Source: Mycobacterium sp. 236(2023)
Lineage (GTDB): Bacteria > Actinomycetota > Actinomycetes > Mycobacteriales > Mycobacteriaceae
Direction of reading: 5' to 3'
Length of the DNA stretch: 64,000 bases
Assembly (NCBI RefSeq): GCF_029623955.1
Contig: NZ_JARSBP010000003.1
Location: forward strand, 1,054,001 to 1,118,000
Below are positions 43,530-53,969 of this stretch, piece by piece (position 1 is the first letter of the stretch; each line of letters opens with the position of its first letter). The translations under genes and the position numbers were made by a program. The notes beneath the pieces are model-generated. The model did no database searches. It was not told the origin of the DNA and saw only the letters and a program-made list of their open reading frames with translations.

Positions 43530-43886
43530 TCAGCCGACGTACTCGGTGTCGGTCTCGTTCATTCGTTCGTGAGTGCTCGTGCGAGGTGATCCGAGGCGTT
43601 CGCGCACGCCCAGTGCCTTGGCCAAGCCGAACGGCGCCATGTTGGCGTAGCGGGTCTCGATGTCGTCGGCGCCGACTCGGTAGGTCTCGTGCCAGATTCC
43701 GACGTCGCCACTGCCGGCTGCGGCCGCGTTGAACTCCGCCCACGCAGGTGCATGGGCAAGGGTGGGATCCTTCGCAAACCGGCCGAGATGCTCCACGCTT
43801 TTCCAGTACTGCACCACGATGACGTCGCGGCCCGAGTAATAGGGATGGGCCGCCAACAGCCCGAGGTCTGGATCAAGTACTACCTG
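43530..43886 (-). pseudogene. DUF4188 (monooxygenase-like) gene lacking its 5' end
   Basis: On the minus strand the frame reads DPDLGLLAAHPYYSGRDVIV, then VVQYWKSVEHLGRFAKDP, GDVGIWHETYRV and YANMAPFGLAKALG, the C-terminal two thirds of a DUF4188 protein, ending at the TGA at 43532-43530. The N-terminal part expected in this family (about 40-50 residues) is missing. Similarity stops at about 43886, exactly where a plus-strand MerR-like gene begins. No start codon with a ribosome-binding site is seen at the break. A truncated protein could begin at an ATG inside the antisense region, but it would not carry the missing sequence. Confidence 0.7.
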
Positions 43887-44468
43887 CGCGAGGGTCTCTT
43901 GCCGCCAGGCGAGAAAAGAGGTGAGCGCCGCGCCGACTATGGGGAGCCCCATGTTGCAAGGCTGCGGTTGCTGCGTGTCCTGCGAGAGGTCGGCGACATA
44001 CCGGTCGCCGACCTCAAAGGAATTGTGGCTGCGGTCGACGATCGATCGCGCTCGGTTCACCAAATGTTCGGAGCCGCCTTCGACGTGCTGACGAAAATGC
44101 CTGAGCGCGTTGCAGATTCGTCGTCGCGGCAACGCGCGGACCAACTCGTCGACGAGGCCGGATGGGCGGCGGTGCGCTCCGATTCGCCCGAGCGCGAACG
44201 GCTCGCCTATCTGCTTGGGGCAATCTCCGATCTGGGCGCCCACCTCGATCCCCAGGACTGGCGCAGGTACCTCGACCTCGTCGACTCTCTGGGGGCCTTC
44301 GAGGTGAACCGGCTGCATCCTGAAGATCCCGCCGCGGACCGCGACGTTCTGCTGAGGCGGATGGTTGTCGGCCAGGTCGTCTTCGGCGAGCTCGTGCTCA
44401 GCCTTCGCCGGCTGGCGCACGCACATCACAGCGCGCAACGGGCGTCGGGTATCGCTCGACGCCCGTGA
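43872..44468 (+). pseudogene. MerR-family regulator gene lacking its 5' end
   Basis: The plus-strand frame reads IKYYLREGLLPPGEKRGERR, then YGEPHVARLRLLRVLREVGD, the second half of a MerR winged HTH, followed by a helical effector domain and a stop at 44466-44468. The first recognition helix (about 12-15 residues before KYYLREG) is missing. The upstream in-frame sequence is the antisense of the DUF4188 fragment. Without the first helix, DNA binding is unlikely. A fusion start such as the ATG in MGRQQPEVWIKYY (43851) could still give a protein. Confidence 0.65.
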
Positions 44469-44494
44469 CCGCGCGCAAAATGCCCGCGGTTCAC

Positions 44495-44534
44495 GGCGCG
44501 TCGGCGTGCAGACATGCGCGCTCGCGGTGCGAAC
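44495..44534 (-). repeat. Dispersed hairpin repeat, copy after kgd
   Basis: Read on the minus strand it starts 1 base after the kgd TGA: GTTCGCACCGCGAGCG, then CGCATGTC, loop TGCACGCC and GACGCGCC. The stem keeps pairing through a G-T wobble despite one mismatch. It again lies between convergent genes. Bases 44469-44494 hold no gene. Confidence 0.75.
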
Positions 44535-44535
44535 G

Positions 44536-47500
44536 TCAGCCGAACGCGGTGTCGATGATCTCCTGCTGTTCGACCGCGTGCACCTTCGACGAACCCGATG
44601 ACGGCGCCGACATCGCACGCCGCGAGATCCGCTTGATCCCGACGAGCTTCGGCAGCACCTCGGGCATGGTCAGCCCCATCGTCGGCCACGCCCCCTGGTT
44701 CGCAGGCTCCTCCTGAACCCAGAAGAATTCTTCGGCGTTGGGGTAGCGGTCCAGCGTCTCGGCCAGCCGGCGCTTGGGCAGCGGGGCGAGCTGCTCGAGG
44801 CGCACGATCGCCACGTCCTCGCGCTTGTCCTTGTTCTTGCGCGCCACCAACTCGTAGTAGAGCTTGCCGCTGGTCAGCAGGATTCGCGTGACTTTCGATC
44901 GGTCGCCGTCGCCCTCGTCATAGGTGGGCTCCTCAAGCACCGACCGGAACTTCATCTCGGTGAAGTCCTTCAGATCGCTCACCGCAGCCTTGTTGCGCAA
45001 CATCGACTTCGGTGTGGCCACGATCAGCGGTCGGTGGATGCCGTCGAGACCGTGCCGGCGCAGCAGGTGGAAATAGTTCGCCGGCGTCGACGGCATCGCG
45101 ATGGTCATCGAACCCTCGGCCCACAGCAACAGGAACCGTTCGATGCGGGCCGACGTGTGGTCGGGGCCCTGGCCCTCGTGGCCGTGCGGCAGCAGCAGCA
45201 CGACGTCGGAGAGCTGGCCCCACTTGGCCTCACCGGAGCTGATGAACTCGTCGATGATCGACTGGGCGCCGTTGACGAAGTCGCCGAACTGCGCCTCCCA
45301 CAACACGAGTGCGTCCGGGTTGCCGACGGAGTAGCCGTACTCGAAGCCGACGGCCGCGTACTCCGACAGCGCCGAGTCGTAGATCATCAGCTTGCCGCCG
45401 GTCGGGTTGCCGTCGGAGTCGACGGTCAGCAGGTCCAGCGGGGTGAACTCGCGGCCGGTCTGCCGGTCGATGACCACCGCGTGGCGCTGCGTGAACGTGC
45501 CGCGCCGGGTGTCCTGGCCGGAGAACCGGATGGTCTTGCCCTCGGCGAGGAACGTGCCCAGCGCCAACAGCTCCGCGAAGGCCCAGTCGACCTTGCCCTC
45601 GTAGGCCATCTCGCGACGCTTCTCCAGCACCGGCTTGACGCGCGGGTGGACGTTGAAGTCATCGCCGAACGCCAGGTGCGCATCGCCGATGCGTGCCAGC
45701 AGCGACTTGTCGACCGCGGTGCTCATGCCCGCGGGGACCATCTGGTCGGATTCGACCGACGAGCTCGGTTCGATGGCGTGTTTCTCCAACTCGCGCACCT
45801 CGTTGAACACCCGCTCGAGCTGGCCCTGATAGTCGCGCAGGGCGTCCTCGGCTTCCTTCATCGAGATGTCACCGCGGCCGATCAGCGCCTCGGTGTAGGT
45901 CTTGCGGACGCCGCGCTTGGTGTCGATGACGTCGTACATGTAGGGCTGTGTCATCGACGGGTCGTCGCCCTCGTTGTGTCCGCGGCGGCGGTAGCACAGC
46001 ATGTCGATGACGACGTCCTTCTTGAACTGCTGCCGGAAGTCGACGGCCAGCTTGGCCACCCACACCGCGGCCTCCGGGTCGTCGCCGTTGACGTGGAAGA
46101 TCGGCGCGCCGATCATCTTGGCGACGTCCGTGCAGTACTCCGAGCTTCGGGAGTCGAAAGGTGAAGTGGTGAAGCCGATCTGGTTGTTGACGATGATGTG
46201 GATGGTGCCGCCGGTACGGTAGCCGCGCAGCAGGGCCAGGTTCAGCGTTTCGGCGACCACACCCTGACCGGCGAACGCCGCATCGCCGTGCAGCATCATC
46301 GGCACGACGGTGAAGCCGTCGGGGCCGTTGCCCTTGTCGAGCATGTCCTGCTTGGCGCGCACCAGACCTTCGAGCACCGGGTCGACGGCTTCGAGGTGGC
46401 TGGGGTTGGCCACCAGAGACACCGCGATGTCGTTGTCGCCGAACATCTGCAGATAGGTGCCATTGGCGCCGAGGTGGTACTTCACGTCGCCGGACCCGTG
46501 CGCCTGTGAGGGGTTCAGGTTGCCCTCGAACTCGGTGAAGATCTGGCTGTAGGGCTTACCGACGATGTTGGCGAGCACGTTGAGACGCCCGCGGTGCGGC
46601 ATGCCGATGACGACCTCGTCGAGGCTGTGCTCGGCGGCCTGGTCGATCGCGGCGTCCATCATCGGGATGACGGTCTCGGCACCCTCCAGTGAGAAGCGTT
46701 TCTGCCCAACGTATTTGGTCTGCAGGAAGGTCTCGAATGCCTCGGCGGCGTTGAGCTTGGACAGCACGTACTTCTGCTCGGCGACGGTCGGCTTCTCGTG
46801 CTTGACCTCGATGCGCTCCTGCAGCCACTGCTGCTGCTCGGGCTCGAGGATGTGCGTGTACTCCACCCCGATGTGGCGGCAGTACGCATCACGCAGCAGG
46901 CCGAGGATGTCGCGCAGCTTCTTGTGTGACTGCCCGGCGAAACCGTTGACCTTGAACTCGCGGTCGAGGTCCCACAGCGTCAGCCCGTGGGTGTTGATGT
47001 CGAGGTCGGGGTGGCTGCGGAACCGCGTCTTGTCCAGGCGCAGCGGGTCGATGTCGGCCATCAGGTGACCGCGGTTGCGGTAGGCCGCGATCAGCTCGAT
47101 GACGCGGGCGTTCTTGTCCTCGATGGAGTCCGGGTTGTCGATGCGCCAGCGCACCGGCTCGTACGGGATGCCGAGCTCGCGGAAGATCTCGTCGTAGAAG
47201 TCGTCGTCGAGCAGCAGGGTGTGGATGGTTCGCAGGAAGTCGCCCGACTCCGCGCCCTGGATGAGGCGGTGGTCGTAGGTCGATGTCAGCGTCATCAGCT
47301 TGCCGACACCGACCTCGTTGATGCGTTCCTCGCTCGCGCCCTGGAACTCCGCGGGGTACTCCATCGCGCCGGCGCCGATGATCGCGCCTTGGCCTTGCAT
47401 CAGGCGCGGCACCGAGTGCACGGTGCCGATCGTGCCGGGGTTGGTGAGCGAAATCGTCACGCCCGCAAAATCTTCCGCGGTCAGCTTGCCGTCGCGGGCA

Positions 47501-48306
47501 CGGCGGACGATGTCTTCGTAGGCGGCGATGAAGGCCCCGAAGTGCATGGCTTCGGTGCCCTTGATCGCGGCGACGACCAGGGAGCGCTTGCCGTCCTTGC
47601 CGGGCAGGTCGATCGCCAGGCCGAGATTCGTGTGGGCCGGCGTGACAGCGACCGGCTTGCCGTCGACCTCCGCGAAGTGCCGATTCATGTTCGGGAACTT
47701 CTTGACGGCCTGCACGATCGCGTAGCCCAGCAGGTGGGTGAACGAGATCTTGCCGCCGCGCGTGCGCTTGAGGTGGTTGTTGATGACGATGCGGTTGTCG
47801 ATCATCGCCTTGGCCGGGATGGCGCGCACGCTCGTCGCGGTCGGCACGTCCAGCGAGGCGGACATGTTCTTGACGACGGCCGCCGCGGCGCCACGCAGCA
47901 CCTGCGTCTCGTCGCCCTCGGCGACGGTGACCGTCGAGGCGGGCTTGCTCTTGGCCGGTGCGGGCGCCGCGCTCTTCTCGGGTTTGTCCGCCGCCTTCTC
48001 CGGCTCTTTCGCTGGAGCTTTCTCGGAAACTTTCTCGGACGGCTTGGCCGCCTTCGATGCGCCGTTGCTCGCGGGCTTGGGCGCCGGCGCGGGCTCTGGC
48101 GGGGACTTCGGTTTGCCGTTCGAACTCGGGGACGAACTTGCGGCGGAGGCCTCACTCGGCGGTTCGGGGGAGTTCGTGGGTTCCGGGGAGTAGTCGACGA
48201 GGAACTCGTGCCAACTCGGATCGACCGAGGAGGGATCCTCACGGAACTTGCGGTACATCTCTTCGACCAACCACTCGTTCTGACCGAATGGTGAAGGTGA
48301 GCTCAC
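44536..48306 (-). CDS. kgd: Multifunctional 2-oxoglutarate metabolism enzyme KGD (E2o-like/E1o fusion)
   Basis: The 1256-residue protein has an N-terminal segment [20 protein letters not shown], an Ala/Pro/Lys-rich linker (about 45-130), a succinyltransferase-like (E2o) catalytic domain (about 135-370, with H346 in [10 protein letters not shown]), and a ThDP-dependent 2-oxoglutarate dehydrogenase (E1o) part ([52 protein letters not shown]). No lipoyl domain is present, as is normal for mycobacterial KGD. It decarboxylates 2-oxoglutarate in the TCA cycle and is controlled by GarA in characterised species. GTG 48306 matches the known start. The linker is longer than in M. smegmatis, as I remember it. 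Confidence 0.97.
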   Translation of the reverse strand: MSSPSPFGQNEWLVEEMYRKFREDPSSVDPSWHEFLVDYSPEPTNSPEPPSEASAASSSPSSNGKPKSPPEPAPAPKPASNGASKAAKPSEKVSEKAPAKEPEKAADKPEKSAAPAPAKSKPASTVTVAEGDETQVLRGAAAAVVKNMSASLDVPTATSVRAIPAKAMIDNRIVINNHLKRTRGGKISFTHLLGYAIVQAVKKFPNMNRHFAEVDGKPVAVTPAHTNLGLAIDLPGKDGKRSLVVAAIKGTEAMHFGAFIAAYEDIVRRARDGKLTAEDFAGVTISLTNPGTIGTVHSVPRLMQGQGAIIGAGAMEYPAEFQGASEERINEVGVGKLMTLTSTYDHRLIQGAESGDFLRTIHTLLLDDDFYDEIFRELGIPYEPVRWRIDNPDSIEDKNARVIELIAAYRNRGHLMADIDPLRLDKTRFRSHPDLDINTHGLTLWDLDREFKVNGFAGQSHKKLRDILGLLRDAYCRHIGVEYTHILEPEQQQWLQERIEVKHEKPTVAEQKYVLSKLNAAEAFETFLQTKYVGQKRFSLEGAETVIPMMDAAIDQAAEHSLDEVVIGMPHRGRLNVLANIVGKPYSQIFTEFEGNLNPSQAHGSGDVKYHLGANGTYLQMFGDNDIAVSLVANPSHLEAVDPVLEGLVRAKQDMLDKGNGPDGFTVVPMMLHGDAAFAGQGVVAETLNLALLRGYRTGGTIHIIVNNQIGFTTSPFDSRSSEYCTDVAKMIGAPIFHVNGDDPEAAVWVAKLAVDFRQQFKKDVVIDMLCYRRRGHNEGDDPSMTQPYMYDVIDTKRGVRKTYTEALIGRGDISMKEAEDALRDYQGQLERVFNEVRELEKHAIEPSSSVESDQMVPAGMSTAVDKSLLARIGDAHLAFGDDFNVHPRVKPVLEKRREMAYEGKVDWAFAELLALGTFLAEGKTIRFSGQDTRRGTFTQRHAVVIDRQTGREFTPLDLLTVDSDGNPTGGKLMIYDSALSEYAAVGFEYGYSVGNPDALVLWEAQFGDFVNGAQSIIDEFISSGEAKWGQLSDVVLLLPHGHEGQGPDHTSARIERFLLLWAEGSMTIAMPSTPANYFHLLRRHGLDGIHRPLIVATPKSMLRNKAAVSDLKDFTEMKFRSVLEEPTYDEGDGDRSKVTRILLTSGKLYYELVARKNKDKREDVAIVRLEQLAPLPKRRLAETLDRYPNAEEFFWVQEEPANQGAWPTMGLTMPEVLPKLVGIKRISRRAMSAPSSGSSKVHAVEQQEIIDTAFG

Positions 48307-48525
48307 GGCTGCTATTCGCCTCAATTCTTCGCTTCGGGCCAGCGCCCCGCGGCAGCCGGCCCCCTTTTTTCAACCCGGTATGCGGTTACCCCGCTGTTTC
48401 CGCCGCATCAAGGCTAGCGCTTCTGTTAGGGCGCAGACCACGCAACGTACTTATGGTCATATCGGTCACAGCGCTGCTGTCGCCGAGCGGTCGTGAACGG
48501 CCGTTTAACGGTCGCTGAACACCGA

Positions 48526-49269
48526 TCAGGAGCGGGGCGCGGGCAGCACGTGCAACGTCGACGGCCACCGCGGCGGAGGGTTGCCGAACGCCTTGTGTGC
48601 GTTGGCCACGATCTTGCGGCCCATGAGTCGGTTGCCGACGCCACCGACGACGGCCCCGACGCCCACAGGCAGCAGTTTTCCGAAGGCGAGTGCGCCGCGC
48701 TTGAGCGCGTACTTCTTGACGAAGAAGCGCAGCAGGCGGGAGTTCAGCTGTGACAGCGCGGGCAGCGGCAGCGTTGCCGCGCCGTCGGACACCCAGGCGC
48801 CGCTGGTGCGTCCGGGGCCGAGCAGATCGGCGACGGCGCGCTTGCTGTCCTCGCCGACGAGAACGGACAGCACGAGGGCCCGGCGCCGTTCGCGGTGCTC
48901 GGCGGGAATGCCATGCACCTCGGCCATGGCGAGAACGTACAAGGCGGTCGCTTCGAGGAACATGACGGTCTCCCCGGCGACGGCCGACATCGCGACGAGC
49001 GTGCCGATGCCGGGGTAGGCGGCGGCCGATCCGACGGCGGCACCGCTGGCCATGACGGTGGCCATGTACTGCTTGTCGAGCTTGATCAGAATCTCCGAGG
49101 GCGAGGCGTCGGGATTGTGGGCGCGAAGCCGTTCGACGTATGCCTTGACGGCGGGACCCTGGACGCGGGCACCACGTTCGAGGATTTGGGAAAGCGCTTT
49201 GGCGGCGACGCCCGGATCTTCGTCGGGCACCGCAGGTAACTGACTCTTGGCTCGTGACCTGGCATTCAT
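48526..49269 (-). CDS. Conserved membrane-associated protein (Rv1249c type)
   Basis: The 247-residue protein has a glycine/alanine-rich hydrophobic region (VMASGAAVGSAAAYPGIGTL, VAMSAVAGETVMFLEATAL) and a second glycine-rich stretch (FGKLLPVGVGAVVGGVGNRL) near the C-terminus, resembling EcsC-like proteins. The N-terminus (AKALSQILERGARVQGPAVK) is helical and charged. Function is not known. The 219-base gap to kgd contains the palindrome AACGGCCGTT and inverted CGGTCG-type motifs near 48486-48520, possibly part of a terminator. Confidence 0.75.
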   Translation of the reverse strand: MNARSRAKSQLPAVPDEDPGVAAKALSQILERGARVQGPAVKAYVERLRAHNPDASPSEILIKLDKQYMATVMASGAAVGSAAAYPGIGTLVAMSAVAGETVMFLEATALYVLAMAEVHGIPAEHRERRRALVLSVLVGEDSKRAVADLLGPGRTSGAWVSDGAATLPLPALSQLNSRLLRFFVKKYALKRGALAFGKLLPVGVGAVVGGVGNRLMGRKIVANAHKAFGNPPPRWPSTLHVLPAPRS

Positions 49270-49428
49270 GAGCGCGACCTCCCTGTGAACCTGTTTTCAG
49301 GCTAACGCCTGTCAAACGAACGGCAGCCGATAAAGGGTGCCCGGACGTGATCGCAGTCACTCTTTGCGAAATGGGGAAGAAAATATTGGGAAGCGTCGCT
49401 AATCAAACTCGTGGCAGTATCCCGGGGT

Positions 49429-50697
49429 GTGGAAGTGAGGCAGCAGGAATCCGAGTCGCCGGTCAAGGCGCCGTCGCGAATCCGGATGATCATCGTCCTC
49501 GGGCTGCTGGTGGCGCTCGGGCCGCTGACGATCGACATGTATCTGCCCGCGCTGCCCAAGATCGCCGAGGAATTGAACGTCTCCTCCTCCATCGCGCAGC
49601 TGACGCTGACCGGCACGCTGGCGGGCCTGGCGATCGGTCAGTTGGTCATCGGCCCGCTGTCGGACTCTCTGGGTCGCCGCAAGCCGCTGTTCGCCGGGAT
49701 CGTGCTCCACATGCTCGCGTCGCTGCTGTGCCTCTTCGCGCCGAACATCGCGACGCTGGGCATTGCCCGCGGTCTGCAGGGCATGGGTGCGGCAGCCGGA
49801 ATGGTCGTCGCGATCGCGGTCGTCGGTGATCTCTACAAGGACAACGCGGCAGCGACGGTGATGTCGCGGCTGATGCTGGTGCTCGGTGTCGCGCCGGTCC
49901 TGGCGCCGTCGCTGGGCGCGGCCGTGCTGTTGCACGGGTCGTGGCACTGGGTGTTCGCGGCGCTCGTCGTGGCCGCCGGCGCGCTGCTGATCATGGCGGT
50001 GTTGGCGCTGCCCGAGACCCTGCCTCCCGATCACCGTCGCCCGCTCAACGCCAAGGGCATCGTGTCGACTTACCTCGAGCTGCTGCGCGACGTCCGGTTC
50101 GTCATCCTTGTGCTCGTCGCCGCGCTCGGTATGTCGGGCCTGTTCGCCTACATCGCGGGTGCGTCCTTCGTATTGCAGGGGCGCTTCGGTCTCGACCAGA
50201 CCGCCTTCGCGCTGGTGTTCGGCGCCGGCGCGATCGCGCTGATCGGCACGACGCAGTTCAACGTCGTGCTGCTGAAGCGGTTCACGCCGCAGCAGATCAT
50301 GGTGTGGGCGCTCGTCGCGTCGGCCGTGTTCGGAGTGGTCTTCGTGGCCTTGGCCGCCGCGCACGTCGGCGGCATCTACGGCTTCGTGATCCCGGTGTGG
50401 GCGATTCTCGCCGCCATGGGTCTGGTGATCCCGAACGCACCGGCGGTGGCGCTGACGCGTCACCCTGACGCTGCCGGTACCGCGGCCGCTCTGCTCGGCG
50501 CCGTGCAGTTCGGCGGGGGAGCGGCCATCGCACCCGTTGTCGGCGTGCTGGGCAACGACGAACTCGCGATGGCGGTGGTCATGGCCGCCGGCGTGATCAT
50601 CGCGTTGGCGGCGCTGTTGCTGACGGGCGTGCACCGCGCGCCCGCTGCCGACGGCGCGCCTGGTGAAGCCGTCGCCGAGCCTGCGCAAACGCTGTGA
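49429..50697 (+). CDS. MFS drug-resistance transporter, Bcr/CflA type
   Basis: About 422 residues with twelve membrane helices. The Bcr/CflA signature is visible in helix 1 (LGPLTIDMYLPALPKIAEEL) and motif A in the 2-3 loop (GPLSDSLGRRKPLFAG). The motif-C-like GVAPVLAPSLGAAVL lies in helix 5. This family exports drugs or small metabolites by proton antiport. The start is uncertain between GTG 49411, 49429 and 49435; 49429 is chosen because it follows a possible CAGTAT -10 by 8 bases. It precedes a second MFS exporter in the same direction. Confidence 0.9.
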   Translation: MEVRQQESESPVKAPSRIRMIIVLGLLVALGPLTIDMYLPALPKIAEELNVSSSIAQLTLTGTLAGLAIGQLVIGPLSDSLGRRKPLFAGIVLHMLASLLCLFAPNIATLGIARGLQGMGAAAGMVVAIAVVGDLYKDNAAATVMSRLMLVLGVAPVLAPSLGAAVLLHGSWHWVFAALVVAAGALLIMAVLALPETLPPDHRRPLNAKGIVSTYLELLRDVRFVILVLVAALGMSGLFAYIAGASFVLQGRFGLDQTAFALVFGAGAIALIGTTQFNVVLLKRFTPQQIMVWALVASAVFGVVFVALAAAHVGGIYGFVIPVWAILAAMGLVIPNAPAVALTRHPDAAGTAAALLGAVQFGGGAAIAPVVGVLGNDELAMAVVMAAGVIIALAALLLTGVHRAPAADGAPGEAVAEPAQTL

Positions 50698-50787
50698 GGC
50701 GCCGTCGCTGACTTGTCGGGATAACCGCCGGACCGTAGCGTCGGGCCGAAATGTCCGTCTCCCGATACAAATTCAGCTGACTTCCAC

Positions 50788-52515
50788 ATGTTCGAATCCG
50801 TGACGCCGCGCGCCCAAGGTGCGAACCCCTGGCATGCGCTCTGGGCGCTGTTGATCGGGTTCTTCATGATCCTGGTCGACGCCACCATCGTCGCCGTCGC
50901 CAACCCGGCAATCATGGCCAACCTGAGTGCCGGCTACGACGCGGTGATCTGGGTGACGAGTGCCTACCTGCTGGCGTACGCGGTCCCGTTGCTGGTCGCG
51001 GGCAGGCTCGGGGACCGATACGGGCCCAAGAACATGTATCTGCTGGGCCTCGCGGTGTTCACGGCGGCGTCGCTGTGGTGCGGTCTGGCCGACTCCATCG
51101 GCACGTTGATCGCCGCCCGCGTCGTGCAGGGCATCGGCGCGGCCCTGCTGACCCCGCAGACGATGACGGTGATCACCAGGACGTTCCCCCCGGAGCGCCG
51201 CGGTGTGGCGATGAGCGTGTGGGGTGCCACCGCCGGCGTCGCGACCCTCGTCGGTCCGCTGGCCGGCGGCATCCTCGTCGACCACCTCGGCTGGCAGTGG
51301 ATCTTCATCGTCAACGTGCCTGTCGGCGTCATCGGCCTGGCGATGGCGGTGTGGCTGGTGCCGTCGCTGCCGACACAGAACCGGCAGCGCTTCGACCTGC
51401 CCGGTGTGGTGTTGTCGGGGGTCGGATTGTTCCTCGTCGTGTTCGGGCTGCAGGAGGGCCAGACGCACGACTGGGGATGGTGGATCTGGGCGACGATCGC
51501 CGCCGGTGTCGCGGTGATGGCGGCGTTCCTGTACTGGCAGTCGGTGAACACCGGTGAGCCGTTGATCCCGCTGGTGATCTTCCGCGACCGCAACTTCTCG
51601 ATGTCGAACCTCGGGGTGGCGACGATCGGCTTCGTCGTCACCGGCATGATCCTGCCGCTGATGTTCTACGCCCAGGCGGTGTGCGGGCTGACTCCGACGC
51701 AGGCGGCGCTGTTGACGGCGCCGATGGCCGTCGCGACCGGGGTGCTCGCTCCGTTCGTCGGTCGTCTGGTCGACCGGTCGCATCCCCGGTCGGTGGTCGG
51801 TTTCGGTTTCTCGTTGATGGCGATCGGCGTCACGTGGCTGTCGATCGAGATGACGCCGGACACCCCGATCTGGCGGCTCGTCATCCCGTTGACCGCGATG
51901 GGTGCGGCGATGGCGTTCATCTGGTCGCCGCTGGCCGCGACCGCGACGCGAAATCTTCCACCGCAACTGGCGGGTGCCGGTTCCGGGGTCTACAACACGA
52001 CTCGTCAGGTCGGTTCGGTGCTCGGCAGTGCGGGCATGGCGGCATTGATGGCGTCGGAGTTGTCGGCGAAGATTCCGGGTTCGGCGGACGGGGCGTCGCA
52101 AGCCGAGGGGCAGGTCGCGCAGCTGCCCGAATTCCTGCAGGCGCCGTTCGCGTCGGCGATGTCGCAGGCGATGCTGCTCCCGGCGTTCGTCGCGCTCTTC
52201 GGTGTCATCGCCGCGCTGTTTCTGCTGTCGTTTCTCGACGGGCCTGCACCGTCAGCGCACGAGCCGCTTGAGCCCTTCGACCCCGACCACGAGTTGTACT
52301 GGCACGACGGCGAGGACGAGTACATCGAGTACGAGGTGCCGTGGGACGACGATGGCGTCGGGCCCCATCAACCGCCGCCTGCCAACGCGCTGGCCGACAC
52401 TGACGTCCTCGATCCCGTCACCGAACCGGAGTCCCAGCGCGAGTGGCGCAGCATCCTCGACCAGTTGCTCGACGAGCCGAACGGCCGCGCGCACAACACC
52501 GAGCGTGGGCCCTAA
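50788..52515 (+). CDS. MFS multidrug exporter, DHA2 (EmrB/QacA) type (Rv1250)
   Basis: The 575-residue protein has fourteen membrane helices. Helix 1 contains the DHA2 motif [14 protein letters not shown], the 2-3 loop motif A is [16 protein letters not shown], and motif [21 protein letters not shown] lies in helix 5. After the last helix an acidic cytoplasmic tail of about 85 residues follows ([19 protein letters not shown]), longer than usual for the family. It is the orthologue of Rv1250, a proposed drug transporter. No local TetR-type regulator accompanies it. Confidence 0.93.
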   Translation: MFESVTPRAQGANPWHALWALLIGFFMILVDATIVAVANPAIMANLSAGYDAVIWVTSAYLLAYAVPLLVAGRLGDRYGPKNMYLLGLAVFTAASLWCGLADSIGTLIAARVVQGIGAALLTPQTMTVITRTFPPERRGVAMSVWGATAGVATLVGPLAGGILVDHLGWQWIFIVNVPVGVIGLAMAVWLVPSLPTQNRQRFDLPGVVLSGVGLFLVVFGLQEGQTHDWGWWIWATIAAGVAVMAAFLYWQSVNTGEPLIPLVIFRDRNFSMSNLGVATIGFVVTGMILPLMFYAQAVCGLTPTQAALLTAPMAVATGVLAPFVGRLVDRSHPRSVVGFGFSLMAIGVTWLSIEMTPDTPIWRLVIPLTAMGAAMAFIWSPLAATATRNLPPQLAGAGSGVYNTTRQVGSVLGSAGMAALMASELSAKIPGSADGASQAEGQVAQLPEFLQAPFASAMSQAMLLPAFVALFGVIAALFLLSFLDGPAPSAHEPLEPFDPDHELYWHDGEDEYIEYEVPWDDDGVGPHQPPPANALADTDVLDPVTEPESQREWRSILDQLLDEPNGRAHNTERGP

Positions 52516-52559
52516 GTACGCATTCGAGCCGAATCGCGTGCATAAGCCCCACGCTCGCG
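52516..52559 (-). repeat. Related intergenic element between convergent genes
   Basis: On the minus strand, directly after the flavoprotein stop, it reads CGCGAGCGTGGGGC and TTATGCACGCGATTCGG. It shares CGCGAGCG and TGCACGC, at similar spacing, with the hairpin repeats at 24 kb, 40 kb and 44 kb. It ends in a small hairpin ATTCG-GCT-CGAAT. Probably a diverged or sister family. Confidence 0.45.
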
Positions 52560-53951
52560 TCAGCCGTTCTCCATCAGCGCCGCCAGCTGCTCGTTGGATT
52601 TCTTCAGCGCCACGGCGAGCGCGCCGTGCGCCTTGTCCCGCACGCGCTCCTTGCCCGGCGGGAAGACGGGGAACAGGTCGCGCGCCGCGTTCAGGCGAGA
52701 CGACTTCAGCCACGCCATCAGATCCGGGTCGCGGACCCACGCGAGCGTTGCGACGTTGTCCTCCAACGTGTGCCGCAGCCAGTCGATCGGTGCGTCGGGG
52801 TGCGTGATCGGCGCGCACAGCCCGTTACGGGTGGCGTCGTCGTCGTAGGCAGCCTCGACGTGCGCGATGAACGCCGAGCTGAACACCTGCTGACAGCTGC
52901 GCACGCTCTGCAGCGTGATCCGGTCGCCGTCGAACACAGGCACCGACGGCGGACGCGGCAGGCCTTGGGTGGTGCAGTCGATGTACAGCGACGGCCGCGC
53001 CGCCACGTGTCCGCTGCGCAGCGCGACGCGATCGTGGTCGACGTGCTCGACGTGGCCGAGTCGCACCACGTCCTCGATGAGCCGCAGATGCTCAAGTTCG
53101 CGTTGCGACACGATCGCGCAGTGGTACATGGTGGGCTGCACCGACGGGTCGAGGCGGAACAGGATCTGCGCGGCCTCCAACCGAGCGAAGAGGTCCTCGC
53201 GTGACGTCGCTGCCGAAATCGCTTTCATGCGTGCGTCGATCGACGCACGCAGCGGTGCGACAGACTCTTGTCCGGGTTGGATGTTGGCGCGATTGAGAAG
53301 CCACGAGTCGCGCGGCATCACCCACCGCACGGCGGTCGCCGCAACCCCGTTGCGCAGCAGCCACAGACAGCAGTCCATGCCCGTCTTGCCACCACCGACG
53401 ATCGTGAAATGTTCATGGCCCGCCGCGCGGCGCGGAAGGTCGTTGGGTGCGACGACGTCGATGCCGTCGGCCACGGAGAACGGTGCCGGTCGCATCGACT
53501 GCACGATCGTCAGCAGATAGGTCGCGTCGACGGTGCGGCGCCGGACGGAGACCGTGTGCACCTGGCCGTCGAGGGTGCGAATCCTGTTGTCGCCCAGGTA
53601 TCGCGTCATCGGGTAGTAGGCGACACGGCCGGTGGGCAGCATGTGGTTGCGCATCACCTGGTCGTAGTAGGCGCAGACCTCGTGTCCCGTGGCTAGCTCG
53701 AAAAACCCTTCGTTGTAGCCACTCTGGTCGATCATGTCTTCGTTGCCCAGGGCGTGCGAGTTCACCCCGTAATACGCCGACGGCTGATGCAGCCGGACGA
53801 ACGGGTATACGGAGTTCCAGTGCCCGCCGGGCTGGTGGTTCTCGTCGACGAGGACGATCGTGGCGTCCGTTTCGGCGAGCAGGGTGTCGACGAACGCCAT
53901 GCCCATCGCACCTGCCCCGACGACGAGGTAGTCAGCTTCGATGCGGGTCAT
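52560..53951 (-). CDS. FAD/NAD(P)-binding flavoprotein (monooxygenase-like)
   Basis: The 463-residue protein has an N-terminal FAD-binding Rossmann motif (DYLVVGAGAMGMAFVDTLL, with acidic end LVDENHQPGGHWNSVYP) and a second dinucleotide motif TIVGGGKTGMDCCLWLLRNG around 185-205. The organisation resembles flavin-dependent monooxygenases and lysine/ornithine hydroxylase relatives, but the usual FMO signature is not clear. The predicted reaction is oxidation of an unknown substrate. It starts 18 bases after the nuclease/helicase stop on the same strand, so it may share its transcript. Confidence 0.85.
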   Translation of the reverse strand: MTRIEADYLVVGAGAMGMAFVDTLLAETDATIVLVDENHQPGGHWNSVYPFVRLHQPSAYYGVNSHALGNEDMIDQSGYNEGFFELATGHEVCAYYDQVMRNHMLPTGRVAYYPMTRYLGDNRIRTLDGQVHTVSVRRRTVDATYLLTIVQSMRPAPFSVADGIDVVAPNDLPRRAAGHEHFTIVGGGKTGMDCCLWLLRNGVAATAVRWVMPRDSWLLNRANIQPGQESVAPLRASIDARMKAISAATSREDLFARLEAAQILFRLDPSVQPTMYHCAIVSQRELEHLRLIEDVVRLGHVEHVDHDRVALRSGHVAARPSLYIDCTTQGLPRPPSVPVFDGDRITLQSVRSCQQVFSSAFIAHVEAAYDDDATRNGLCAPITHPDAPIDWLRHTLEDNVATLAWVRDPDLMAWLKSSRLNAARDLFPVFPPGKERVRDKAHGALAVALKKSNEQLAALMENG

Positions 53952-53969
53952 CTCGCGCCACGGTACCCG

